In this document: positions 27,432-35,364 of the stretch, in pieces
Layout of the letters: every line of letters starts with the position of its first letter
Numbering within the stretch: the first letter of the stretch is position 1
Assembly: GCF_002939945.1 (NCBI RefSeq)
Contig: NZ_MDEB01000009.1
Location: forward strand, 1-64,000
Origin: Xanthomonas arboricola pv. populi
Lineage (GTDB): Bacteria; Pseudomonadota; Gammaproteobacteria; Xanthomonadales; Xanthomonadaceae
Direction: 5' to 3'
DNA length: 64,000 nucleotides
Program-made: the position numbers and the translations under genes
The notes under the pieces: model-generated
Seen by the model: the letters and a program-made list of their open reading frames with translations, nothing else
What the model was told of the DNA's origin: nothing
Database searches by the model: none

Positions 27432-28204
27432 CGGCCCACCTCCTTCAACTCGGGCAACTGCCACCGGGCTTGCAGGCGTGCGTATTCGGCACGCGGCAAC
27501 AGCACGAACAGCGGTGTGTCGTCGGGCTTCAACCAGGCCAGCAGGCGTTGCATATCGGCCGGCGCCATCGCGGTGCAGCCGGCGGTGAACTGGCCCGGCG
27601 TGCGCCACAGGTGCGCGAAGATGCAGCTGCCGCGCCCGGGAACCGCGTTGGGATTGTGGGCGATCACAAAGCCCTCGCTGTAACGCGCATCGCCGGGATG
27701 TTGCAGGTCCAGGCGCATCGGTTCGGTCGATCCGGCCACTGCGGCCTCACCGACCTGCGCGGCGTCGACGATGCGGTTGTACAGCGGCGAACCCGGCACG
27801 TCCATGCAGTAGTGGGTGGCGCTCATCGCCTGGTACGGCATGGCGCTGTCGATCTGTTGGGCGTAACCGAAGGCCGGGCCGATCGCGAATACGCCGGCCG
27901 GGCTGCGACCGTCGCCTTCGCGCTTGTGCGGGCCTTGCGTCTGCGCCGGATGCAGGCCATCGCCCCAGGCGCTGCCACGGCGCCCGAGCGCGACTTCAAA
28001 GCCCGGTGCGGCCGGTTGCCAGTGGCCGTCCACGCGGGTGAATGTCTGCAGGCGCGCCTGTGTGCTATCCCAATCCGGCGTGGTCACCACGATCAATGCG
28101 CGCGCTTGATTCAGGGCATCGATTGGCCCGGCAGCGACGGCAAGGCTGCTGCAGCTCGCCATCGCCAACAGCGCAACGGATCGAAACAAGGTGGCAAGGC
28201 GCAT
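27428..28204 (-). CDS. YkuD-fold L,D-transpeptidase family protein
   Basis: A 258-residue secreted protein: signal peptide MRLATLFRSVALLAMASCSSLAVAA (MASC could also be read as a lipobox), then a YkuD-type domain of the COG3786 branch. The catalytic region CIFAHLWRTPGQFTAGCTAM contains the His and the Cys of the active site, with GC followed by TAM instead of the usual HGCxR. Other landmarks are GDGRSPAGVF and HYCMDVPGSPLYNRIVD. It probably acts on peptidoglycan in the periplasm as transpeptidase or carboxypeptidase. The upstream open frame (to 28297) is not used. It is coupled to the permease gene. Confidence 0.85.
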   Translation of the reverse strand: MRLATLFRSVALLAMASCSSLAVAAGPIDALNQARALIVVTTPDWDSTQARLQTFTRVDGHWQPAAPGFEVALGRRGSAWGDGLHPAQTQGPHKREGDGRSPAGVFAIGPAFGYAQQIDSAMPYQAMSATHYCMDVPGSPLYNRIVDAAQVGEAAVAGSTEPMRLDLQHPGDARYSEGFVIAHNPNAVPGRGSCIFAHLWRTPGQFTAGCTAMAPADMQRLLAWLKPDDTPLFVLLPRAEYARLQARWQLPELKEVGR

Positions 28205-28454
28205 GCAGGCTCCGGGGAATGGGTCGAGCGGGGACGAGTCTGGGATCGATACACGGTTGGCGGAGACAGTGCGCTGCGGTGGCACCGCGTTGCGCACACC
28301 ATCGTGTCGCTACTGTACTCAGCAATGCGGCCGTGTGCCGCATGCGCGCACCATGTCCGTGCGCCTGCTTGGCGGGGCTTGTAACGGTTAACTAAACTAT
28401 ATTTCGTTGTCTTGGGAGGCTTGGACCGCATGAATGAGCTGGTTACAGAGCGTC
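28205..28454. other. Intergenic region upstream of the L,D-transpeptidase gene
   Basis: About 250 bp with an AT-rich stretch at 28385-28405 (AACGGTTAACTAAACTATAT). It should hold the transpeptidase promoter. No gene was seen. Confidence 0.5.
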
Positions 28455-28751
28455 GGGTCTGCAACTTGGTTGCAGGGTCCTTGCCCGCCCACCATCGCGG
28501 GACACGCCGCAAGTACGTCCCTGCAGGCTCTTACGCGGCATCCATGCCGCGTAAGGTCCCGCGACGGTGGGCCGGCAAGGACCAGTCGAGAGTGTGGGTA
28601 TGCATGGTTTTCAGTAAAGCAACCGACTAACTCTCTGGTGCGGTGCCCTCGCCGCTCGCGGGACACGCCGTGAATCCGTCCGTGGAGGCTAGGTGGCGGC
28701 ATCCATGCCGCCACACGGTCCTGCAAACGGCGAGGGCACCGCGCGCTCGAT
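28455..28751. repeat. Composite nested-palindrome element, copy A
   Basis: This element has two palindromic units. Unit 1 (28478-28581) has 26-bp outer arms starting TCCTTGCC (2 mismatches) around a perfect inner 12-bp stem (CTTACGCGGCAT / ATGCCGCGTAAG, 28530-28555). Unit 2 (28640-28742) has 25-bp outer arms starting GCGGTGCCCTCGCCG (3 mismatches) around a perfect inner 10-bp stem (GTGGCGGCAT / ATGCCGCCAC, 28693-28714). Both share the core GGGACACGCCG. The same arrangement, reverse-complemented, is at 38741-39107. Small ORFs here (such as 28397-28726, minus) are by-products of the repeat. Confidence 0.9.
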
Positions 28752-28789
28752 AGACCGACCGACGCGGCTTGGAAATATCCAATGGCGCT

Positions 28790-29887
28790 TTAACCGGACA
28801 ACAGCTCCAGCCCGCGAATGCGTCGGATGCCCAGACCAGGCGAGTCGTCGATATGGATCTGGGCATCGTCGAAGTGTACGCCGCCCTCGGTGGGATCGAA
28901 TTGCCCGAGTGCGGGCGCATCCAGGTCCGCCACGGTGATGCTGTCGGCCTTGGCCACTGCCAGATGCACTGCCGCAGCCACACTGATGCTGGATTCGATC
29001 ATGCAGCCGATCATGCACGGCACGCCGTACAAGGCCGCGATATCGGCAATGCGGATCGCATTGGACAACCCGCCGGTCTTCATCAGTTTGATGTTGACGA
29101 TATCGGCGGCGCGGCGCTGGATGAGGTCGATCACCTGGACAGGTGAGAACACGCTTTCGTCGGCCATCACCGGTGTGTCGATCCGTGCGGTGACAAACGC
29201 CAGTCCGTCGATGTCCGCGGCCTTGACGGGCTGTTCCACCAGTTCCATCACGATGCCGGCGTGTTCCAGCGTGCGCATGGTGCGCACGGCTTGCTTGGGC
29301 GTCCAGCCCTGGTTGGCATCCAGGCGCAACGATGCGCGACCAGCGACCGCGGCATGAATCGTTGTGATCCGCTCGACGTCCGAGCTGCTGTCCTTGCCGA
29401 CCTTGATCTTCAGCGACCGATAGCCGCGTGCGAGCGCGGATTGCACCTGCGCCACCATCACGTCGATGCTATCGACGCTGATGGTGATGTCGGTGGTGAT
29501 GCGCGGCGTGCCACCGCCAAGCGCGCGGTAGAGCGGGATGCCGAAGGACTGCGCCCACAGATCGTAGAGCGCGATCTCCACCGCCGCCTTGGCGTTGGTG
29601 TTGCGCTCCAGCGCGTGTTGCACCAGCGCGCATAGCCGGTTGAGATCGGCCACGTCCTGGCCGATCAACGTCGGGCCGATGCAATGGCCGATGGCGGCGA
29701 TGATGGCGCCGTGCGTATCACCGGTGATCGGGGCGGTGGCCGGCGCGGCGCCATAACCGATATGGCCGCTATCGGTTTGCAACAGCACCACCACGTCCTC
29801 GATCGCCTGCACGGTACGGACTGCTGTCTTGAACGAGGTTTTCAATGGCACACGCAGCATGCCGAGGCGAAAGCCGGTGATCTTCAT
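28790..29887 (-). CDS. Dipeptide epimerase (L-Ala-D/L-Glu epimerase type)
   Basis: Enolase-superfamily enzyme of 365 residues, muconate-lactonising subgroup. The catalytic Lys pair is in SLKIKVGKD, the metal ligands in RLDANQGW, ELVEQP and MADESVF, and the second catalytic Lys in IVNIKLMKTGG. These match YcjG/YkfB-type enzymes that epimerise L-Ala-D-Glu from peptidoglycan to L-Ala-L-Glu so that it can be hydrolysed. Its start overlaps the stop of the upstream NlpC/P60 gene by 4 bp (ATGA); such a peptidase would produce the dipeptide. That context supports the assignment; other dipeptide specificities are possible. Confidence 0.9.
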   Translation of the reverse strand: MKITGFRLGMLRVPLKTSFKTAVRTVQAIEDVVVLLQTDSGHIGYGAAPATAPITGDTHGAIIAAIGHCIGPTLIGQDVADLNRLCALVQHALERNTNAKAAVEIALYDLWAQSFGIPLYRALGGGTPRITTDITISVDSIDVMVAQVQSALARGYRSLKIKVGKDSSSDVERITTIHAAVAGRASLRLDANQGWTPKQAVRTMRTLEHAGIVMELVEQPVKAADIDGLAFVTARIDTPVMADESVFSPVQVIDLIQRRAADIVNIKLMKTGGLSNAIRIADIAALYGVPCMIGCMIESSISVAAAVHLAVAKADSITVADLDAPALGQFDPTEGGVHFDDAQIHIDDSPGLGIRRIRGLELLSG

Positions 29888-31296
29888 GGGGAGCCAATCG
29901 GTGCGATACGCTGGATGCGGGTGATGTGATCGACGAACGGCGTGCCGTCGCTGGCGAGCAAGGGCAACAGCGGCGTCACCGACACGCCGTTCAAACGCGC
30001 GCGCTGCACGTTGCCGGTCGCGTCGCGGTAATAGGCGCCGGCCACATCATGGATCACCCATGGCAGACCGCGCTCGTGTCCGATCACCAGCATCACATGG
30101 CCGGGGATATAGATCAGGTCGCCGACCTGCAGCCGGGCAAGTTGTTGCAGGCGCTGCGGCAGTGCGGCCTGCGCCTGGAACGGAACGCTCAGCAGCGCCG
30201 GGCTGCGTGCCTGGTCGCCGGTATTGCGTGGCAATGCAATGCCCAGGCTGCGATACACATCCAGCACGAACCCACTGCAGTCGCGCGCATCGTAATCGTT
30301 GCCCCAGCCGTAGCGTTCGCCGAGAAATTTGAACGCCTGCCGCAACAACGCTGCATGGGTGGCCGGCAGCGGACCAATGCGCACATCGGCGCCGCGCCGG
30401 ATCAGTGCCGGCACCAGCTGCAGGCGACCATCGCCATTGCGCAGCGGCAACTGCACGACGTAGGCAGCCTGCGGCAACTGCCCGTTGACCAGCTGCTGCT
30501 GCGGCCAGTCGCCGAGCAGCGGTACGCTGGTACCCATGTCCAGCGTCAGTGCGGAGACGGCCGGCACTTCCGGGGTGTAGGCGCTTTGCACGCGTGCGCC
30601 GGTGACCACCAGCTGCGGGCGGCGGCGTGCGTAGTCCAGCACCTCGCTCCGCATGCCCACGGCAAGCCGGTCGGCGGCGATCCAGGCCGCATAGTTGGCC
30701 GCCTGCACGAAGTGCCATGCACCATCGGCGCTGGTGTGCAGCACCGCCACCGGTGTGCCGGGGTAGAGCGCCGATTCCTGGAAGCGGTCGATGTCGTGGT
30801 CGTCGGTGGTGCTGAACACACGTTGCGCGGTGGGGAAGGTGCGCAGTGCCGCGCGCTGCACCACCAGTGCAAACCGTGGCGTGACCTGTGCGGGCAGTGC
30901 ATCCAGTGCCAGGGCGCGGCGCAGCGTCGCAAGGCGAGAGGCATCGATGCTGCGACCTTCGCTGTCGTACAGCGCACGCGCCGGCATGGCCGACACTGTT
31001 TCGATGCGCGCGCGCACTTCGGCCGCCGGCAGCACCTCGGCCAGCTGCGACAGGTCGTGCATGGAGCCATCGTCACGCAGTAAGCGTGCATTGAATCCGG
31101 CGATCTGTGCGGTAGTCATGCGCGGCGTTTGCGCGTTGCCACTGCGCTGGATCCAATAGTCGGCCGTCAACTGCGCATCGCTGGCCGCAAATGGCGCCGT
31201 GTGCGGCATTGGGGTGGCAGGGGTTGCCGCAGCGGCATCGCAGGGCAGGCCGATGACCAGCAGCAACAACGTCAGCAGGCGGCGCGACAGTGACAT
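29884..31296 (-). CDS. SH3-domain NlpC/P60 cysteine peptidase (murein endopeptidase)
   Basis: A 470-residue secreted protein with signal peptide MSLSRRLLTLLLLVIGLPCDAAAA. A helical N-terminal part (about 45-150) and bacterial SH3-like domains (about 150-330) precede a C40 peptidase domain (about 335-470). The catalytic Cys is in RDCSGFVLDVYRSLG, the His in IPGHVMLVIGH and the third polar residue in WVIHDVAG. The order matches YkfC-type gamma-D-glutamyl-L-diamino acid endopeptidases that free L-Ala-D-Glu from murein peptides. The start is set by the signal peptide; residues upstream in the frame (to 31674) are not coding. It is coupled to the epimerase. Confidence 0.9.
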   Translation of the reverse strand: MSLSRRLLTLLLLVIGLPCDAAAATPATPMPHTAPFAASDAQLTADYWIQRSGNAQTPRMTTAQIAGFNARLLRDDGSMHDLSQLAEVLPAAEVRARIETVSAMPARALYDSEGRSIDASRLATLRRALALDALPAQVTPRFALVVQRAALRTFPTAQRVFSTTDDHDIDRFQESALYPGTPVAVLHTSADGAWHFVQAANYAAWIAADRLAVGMRSEVLDYARRRPQLVVTGARVQSAYTPEVPAVSALTLDMGTSVPLLGDWPQQQLVNGQLPQAAYVVQLPLRNGDGRLQLVPALIRRGADVRIGPLPATHAALLRQAFKFLGERYGWGNDYDARDCSGFVLDVYRSLGIALPRNTGDQARSPALLSVPFQAQAALPQRLQQLARLQVGDLIYIPGHVMLVIGHERGLPWVIHDVAGAYYRDATGNVQRARLNGVSVTPLLPLLASDGTPFVDHITRIQRIAPIGSP

Positions 31297-31604
31297 GAAG
31301 AAGGCTCTTGATGGATGCAGCGACTGGCGAGGCTTTTTACAGGCAATCACGACCGCAGGCGCGCGGACCTGTGCCGACCGCGCCGGCTTGTAGTGTACGC
31401 ATGCGCAAGTATCCCCGGCGCGTGTCGCATGGGGCAGCGGCGTTGTAAGGTCTTTCGGTCTCTGCATACGTGCAGTCTGTCTGCCACCGGCCGCAGCCGC
31501 GTGATGCACGCCATCGCCCGCCCGGCAGATAATGGGCGCATCGCATGCGCGGCCCATCGGGGTGCAGGCACAGCGCAGGCCCTTGTCGTTCCCAGGAGAA
31601 TCCG
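31297..31604. promoter_or_regulatory. Divergent promoter region of the peptidoglycan genes
   Basis: This 308-bp gap separates the peptidase-epimerase pair from the amidase-dipeptidase pair. A -10-like GATAAT (31528-31533) faces the amidase; on the minus strand TACACT (31397-31392) faces the peptidase. The perfect palindrome CGCATGCG occurs beside each of them (31398-31405 and 31542-31549), so it could be a shared operator. It also occurs by chance elsewhere in the window. Confidence 0.35.
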
Positions 31605-32411
31605 ATGTCATCTGCTCCCACGCTGTCGCCATCGTCGTGGCTACGCGCCACGCTGTGTCTGGTGGTGCTGTCATTGGGTGCGTGCGCGCATGCGCCGCAG
31701 CGCAATCCGCTGGCCCAGTGGGTGCCTTCGCCCAATTACGACACGCGGCGGCCGATCCTGATCGTGCTGCACTTCACCGACCAGCAGTCTGTGCGGCAGA
31801 GCCTGAGTACGCTGCGCGGACGTAATAGCGGGGGCCGGGTCAGTGCGCACTATCTGATCGGCGAGGATGGTGCGCGCTATCAACTGGTCAGTGACGACCA
31901 GCGCGCCTGGCATGGCGGCGCCGGGCGCTGGGGCACCATCACCGACATCAACTCCGCCTCGATCGGCATCGAACTGGACAACGATGGCGGCGAACCGTTC
32001 GCGCCCGCTCAGATCGACAGCCTGCTGGTGTTGCTGGACGACCTGTGCACCCGCCTGCGCATCCCGCGCACGCAGATCGTCGGCCACGAAGACGTGGCCC
32101 CGACCCGCAAGAACGACCCCGGCCCGCTGTTTCCATGGAAACGCCTAGCCGACGCCGGCTTCGGCCGCTGGCCTGCCGCCGATGCCCCTGCCGCTCCGGC
32201 AGGTTTCGATCCCTGGCAGGCGCTCGCCCTGCTCGGCTACAGCCTGGACGATCCCGCCGCCACCCTGCGGGCGTTTCATCATCACTACCGCGGCAGCGAA
32301 GCCCGCACGCTGGATGCCGAGGATTTGCGCATTCTGCATGCGTTGACCGGGTCGCTGCGGCCACTCCGCCCGCCGGTTTCGGTCGAACAGCTTGAGAGCG
32401 AAGGCTCCTAG
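31605..32411 (+). CDS. Lipoprotein N-acetylmuramoyl-L-alanine amidase (AmiD/AmpD type)
   Basis: A 268-residue amidase_2 protein that should cleave the bond between MurNAc and the stem peptide. The signal peptide ends with the lipobox LSLGAC, so it is probably anchored in the outer membrane, as AmiD is. Zinc ligands are visible in LIVLHFTDQ, RAWHGG (substrate loop) and VGHEDVAPTRKNDPGPLFPW (His and Asp). The C-terminal 80 residues (LLGYSLDDPAATLRAFHHHYRG) look like a peptidoglycan-binding helical domain. AGGAGA lies 5 nt before the ATG. The VanX-type gene follows 96 bp downstream. Confidence 0.93.
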   Translation: MSSAPTLSPSSWLRATLCLVVLSLGACAHAPQRNPLAQWVPSPNYDTRRPILIVLHFTDQQSVRQSLSTLRGRNSGGRVSAHYLIGEDGARYQLVSDDQRAWHGGAGRWGTITDINSASIGIELDNDGGEPFAPAQIDSLLVLLDDLCTRLRIPRTQIVGHEDVAPTRKNDPGPLFPWKRLADAGFGRWPAADAPAAPAGFDPWQALALLGYSLDDPAATLRAFHHHYRGSEARTLDAEDLRILHALTGSLRPLRPPVSVEQLESEGS

Positions 32412-32507
32412 GTGCATCGTGGACGCGTTCGCCATGCGCCATCCTGGCGACCCGATTCGAACGTGCTGCCTGGCGTGCAATGTCCCCCTGATTACAAAGG
32501 AAAAATA

Positions 32508-33254
32508 ATGAGGCAAACCAGGTCGGTACGGGTACTGCCTCGATGGGTTGGAGGGGCGGTCTGTTATGCACTGCTGTCGATCGCGGTGGCGCCGTTGGTT
32601 GCCGCAGCCGCCGAGGTGCATGTCTCTTCGGCAACGACCGCCGCACAAGCCGGTCTGGTCAATGTGCAGGGCCTTGCGCCGGAGATCGCGGTGGACATGC
32701 GTTATGCGGGCAGCGACAACTTCACCGGGCGCGTGGTGCCGGGATATGTGGCGCCCACGTGCTATCTGTTGCGTCCGGCGGCGCAGGCCCTGGCGCGGGT
32801 GGCGCGGTCGCTCAAGCCCCAGGGATATCGATTGCAGGTGTTCGATTGCTACCGGCCGGTGCGGGCGGTGCAGGCGTTCGTGGCCTGGGCTGCGGATCTG
32901 CAGGACCAGTCGACCAAGGCGCAGCACTACCCGCGCGTGGACAAACGCGCGCTGCTGGGCGACTACATCGCCGAGACCTCCGGGCATAGCCGCGGCGCAA
33001 CGCTGGACGTGGGGCTGCTGGACTGCCGGCACGGTCCATGCCAGCCGGTGGAGATGGGCACCGACTTCGATTTCTTCGATGCGCGTGCGCATACCGATGC
33101 GCGCGACATCAGCCCGGCACAGCGTGCCCACCGCCAGCAGCTGTTGCGTGCAATGGCGGCGGAGGGATTTGCCAACTATCCGATGGAGTGGTGGCACTTC
33201 ACGTTCCGCCCCGAGCCGATGCCGGAGACCGCGTTCGATGTGCCGGTCGACTGA
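32508..33254 (+). CDS. D-alanyl-D-alanine dipeptidase (VanX/DdpX family)
   Basis: A 248-residue secreted zinc peptidase of family M15D. The signal peptide runs to about residue 34 (VAAAAEVH). The zinc site is SGHSRGATLDVGL (His and Asp) plus the C-terminal His in MEWWHFTF, where the Glu is the catalytic base. CYRPVRAVQAF supplies the conserved Arg. It would hydrolyse D-Ala-D-Ala or similar murein-derived dipeptides; export to the periplasm suggests recycling or breakdown rather than vancomycin resistance, and no vanHA genes are present. AAAGGA precedes ATG 32508. Confidence 0.92.
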   Translation: MRQTRSVRVLPRWVGGAVCYALLSIAVAPLVAAAAEVHVSSATTAAQAGLVNVQGLAPEIAVDMRYAGSDNFTGRVVPGYVAPTCYLLRPAAQALARVARSLKPQGYRLQVFDCYRPVRAVQAFVAWAADLQDQSTKAQHYPRVDKRALLGDYIAETSGHSRGATLDVGLLDCRHGPCQPVEMGTDFDFFDARAHTDARDISPAQRAHRQQLLRAMAAEGFANYPMEWWHFTFRPEPMPETAFDVPVD

Positions 33255-33333
33255 GCAACCGCGCCGCAGGTGATGACGCGGCCACCGCACTGTCCATATT
33301 GTTCATCACCCCAAGCCGCTGCAAGGAATTGCC

Positions 33334-33531
33334 ATGTCCGACCCGGAACGCTTTGTCGATATCGCCTGCCCGTATTGCGGGGAGTGGATCACCCTGACGC
33401 TGGATCTGACCGGCGGCGACCAGCATTACATCGAAGATTGCCAGGTGTGCTGCAAGCCGATCTCGGTCAGCGTGCAATGGGATGAAGAAGGCGAGGCGCA
33501 GGTGAGTGCGCGGGGGCAGGACGATGCATGA
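33334..33531 (+). CDS. CPXCG-motif zinc-ribbon protein
   Basis: A 65-residue acidic protein with Cys12-Pro-Tyr-Cys15-Gly and Cys36-x2-Cys39-Cys40, i.e. the CPXCG family of small cysteine-rich proteins that probably bind one zinc. The function is unknown. It starts 79 bp after the dipeptidase on the same strand, with a CAAGGAA about 6 nt before the ATG. Confidence 0.88.
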   Translation: MSDPERFVDIACPYCGEWITLTLDLTGGDQHYIEDCQVCCKPISVSVQWDEEGEAQVSARGQDDA

Positions 33532-33668
33532 GCGCGGTGTGTCGCAGCATCGGGCAATCGGAGCGCCCGGCCAATCCGCGCACGCGTGACCGCACGCGCT
33601 TGCGGCTGCGGCCGGGATCCACCGCCCGCAACCGCTAGACTGAGACGCCTGCTGCCTGGATCTTGACG

Positions 33669-34046
33669 ATGAATCTGCCCCTGCACTTCGGTCTGCTCGG
33701 TTCGCTGGAGGCTGGCCTGATCGCGTTGGTGCTGGGTGTGCTGGTCTTCGCTGCGGTCGAGCACATCGGCCGGCGTCTGCACTTCACCCACGGGCACACG
33801 CTGGGCATCGCCTGTCTGCTCGCGGTTGCCATCGGCGGCGGCTACGACATCTGGAATCTCGTCTACACCAGCATCGTGCGGCTGGAGTCGCCGCTCTACG
33901 CGCGCCTGGCATTGGCCAAGATCCAAGATCCCAACGAATTGGGGTCGCGTGTGGTGCTGGAAGTGGCCGGGGTGATCGCCGGTGTCGTGGTGGGTTGGAA
34001 ACTGTTCAGTTCCGGAAGCTGGGATGACGAAGCGCCGAACGCGTAA
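33669..34046 (+). CDS. Hypothetical membrane protein with three helices
   Basis: A 125-residue protein with hydrophobic segments at about 10-30, 45-65 and 92-110. Motifs such as VEHIGRRLHFTHGHTLGIA are not ones I can assign to a named family. Codon use and an uninterrupted hydrophobic pattern support a real gene. ATG 33669 is chosen over the TTG two codons earlier. No clear ribosome binding site is present, although TCTTGACG precedes it. Confidence 0.6.
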   Translation: MNLPLHFGLLGSLEAGLIALVLGVLVFAAVEHIGRRLHFTHGHTLGIACLLAVAIGGGYDIWNLVYTSIVRLESPLYARLALAKIQDPNELGSRVVLEVAGVIAGVVVGWKLFSSGSWDDEAPNA

Positions 34047-34271
34047 ATCCACGCGCTGAAATGCGGCGTGGTTCGCATATTTCGATGCATTGAATGATGT
34101 GCTTCTGTTTGGCTCACCGAGGTCTAACAGATGGCTAGGCGCAAATGTCCGGCGGGTGGTTAAGAGGATGTTTTGCGCGAAATTTCGGCGGGTTTTACGT
34201 TCATTCGGGCTGGGTAAGGTGAGGCCATGTGCGGCGACACCGCGCATTCCCAAGCCAAGGAGACCACCCTA

Positions 34272-34637
34272 ATGAAGAATCGCAACCGCACCTCGCTGCT
34301 CGCCGCCACCGCCGCTCTTGCTGCCGCTCTGGCGCTGCCGGCCATGGCGCAGAGTACGCAGCAGGATGCCGCCGCGACGTCGGCCCAGTCGGGAAGTTCT
34401 GCCACCACTGCGGCACAGCCAGCGCAGTCCTCCGGCGGCGGCCAGACCTGGGCGAGTGTCGATACCGATAGCGACGGCGCCATCAGCACGCAGGAGGCCC
34501 AGGTCAATGCCGGGCTTGCGCAGATCTTCAATGACGCCGATTCCGACAAGAATGGCAAGCTGACCCCGGACGAATACAAGGCGTTTGTCGCCAAGCAGCA
34601 GGGCGGCGCAGCGGGAAGTAGCTCGCAAGGCAACTGA
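34272..34637 (+). CDS. Secreted EF-hand calcium-binding protein
   Basis: A 121-residue protein with a clear signal peptide (MKNRNRTSLLAATAALAAALALPAMA) and two EF-hand loops, D64-TDSDGAISTQE-75 and D90-SDKNGKLTPDE-101, joined to a Ser/Gln/Ala-rich linker. It is probably a periplasmic or secreted calcium binder; the partner is unknown. AAGGAGA lies about 9 nt before ATG 34272. An intrinsic terminator follows at 34810. Confidence 0.88.
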   Translation: MKNRNRTSLLAATAALAAALALPAMAQSTQQDAAATSAQSGSSATTAAQPAQSSGGGQTWASVDTDSDGAISTQEAQVNAGLAQIFNDADSDKNGKLTPDEYKAFVAKQQGGAAGSSSQGN

Positions 34638-34809
34638 GGCAGGACGTCGCAAGGTAGTGAGTTCGTTTGCTGACATGTTTTTTCGACATCAGGAGGCAGC
34701 TTTCGCAATCGCAGTCGTTCGAGCATTGTTGTCGTTTGATCCGTGGCATCGCCTTGTGGATGCCCCTGATCAGCAAGTAACAGCATGACCACGTAACAGG
34801 ATGGACACG

Positions 34810-34845
34810 CGGGAGCGATCTGCCAGGGTCGCTCCCGTTTTCTTT
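34810..34845 (+). terminator. Intrinsic terminator
   Basis: A 9-bp stem (CGGGAGCGA / TCGCTCCCG) with a 10-nt loop followed by TTTTCTTT. It is 172 bp past the EF-hand gene stop and 48 bp before the next gene. Confidence 0.8.
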
Positions 34846-34892
34846 ACGTGCGCCGCGCTACATTTGCGGGCTCGTCCCTTCGGCACACTCTC

Positions 34893-35327
34893 ATGCTGCT
34901 GCGCATCGCCGTGCTGGTTGGCCTGTCGAGTCCACTGTGGGCACTCGCGGCGCCGCCGGAGTTGCCGCCAGCCAACCCGCTGCGTGGGTCCTCCACTGCA
35001 GGGCCGGCAGCACCGGCAATGGCGCCGTTGCCGATCGACCCACCACCCCCTGCCACCACGCCCTTGTTACCGGCCGACGCTGCAGCGCCATCGGCTGCCA
35101 AAGGCGGAGCGGAGGCCGCACTGGCGCCGCCAGCCGGCACGCTGGTGCCACGCACGTTCCGCAGCCTGGACAGCGACGCCGACGGTTCATTGACCGTGGC
35201 CGAAGCCGGCGCCGACCCGGTCCTGCGCGAGAATTTTGCCGGCTTCGACAGCAACGGCGATGGGCGCCTGTCGCGCGACGAATTCGCCAGCTACCAGCCC
35301 GGTCCGGGCGATGCCGCAGGGGATTGA
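34893..35327 (+). CDS. Second secreted EF-hand protein
   Basis: A 144-residue protein with a short signal peptide (MLLRIAVLVGLSSPLWALAA), a Pro/Ala-rich linker (about 21-85) and two EF-hand loops, D93-SDADGSLTVAE-104 and D119-SNGDGRLSRDE-130. It is distinct in sequence from the EF-hand protein 255 bp upstream, so probably not a recent tandem copy. The start is set by the signal peptide; the open frame begins earlier at 34848. Confidence 0.82.
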   Translation: MLLRIAVLVGLSSPLWALAAPPELPPANPLRGSSTAGPAAPAMAPLPIDPPPPATTPLLPADAAAPSAAKGGAEAALAPPAGTLVPRTFRSLDSDADGSLTVAEAGADPVLRENFAGFDSNGDGRLSRDEFASYQPGPGDAAGD

Positions 35328-35364
35328 CCGCAGCAGCGCTCCAGTGCGCTGCTAAACTGGCGCG

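Noticed and set aside
28397..28726. Minus-strand ORF of 109 codons starting MQDRVAAWMPPPSLHG
   Set aside because: It is read entirely through the composite repeat. A similar peptide (RVAAWMPPPSL) appears in the ORF at 38758-39099 only because the DNA repeat is shared; there is no ribosome site or protein-like pattern.
32508..33254. Vancomycin resistance gene vanX
   Set aside because: The protein is exported and stands with murein turnover genes; vanH, vanA and the regulators are missing. It is a housekeeping-type DdpX/VanX relative.
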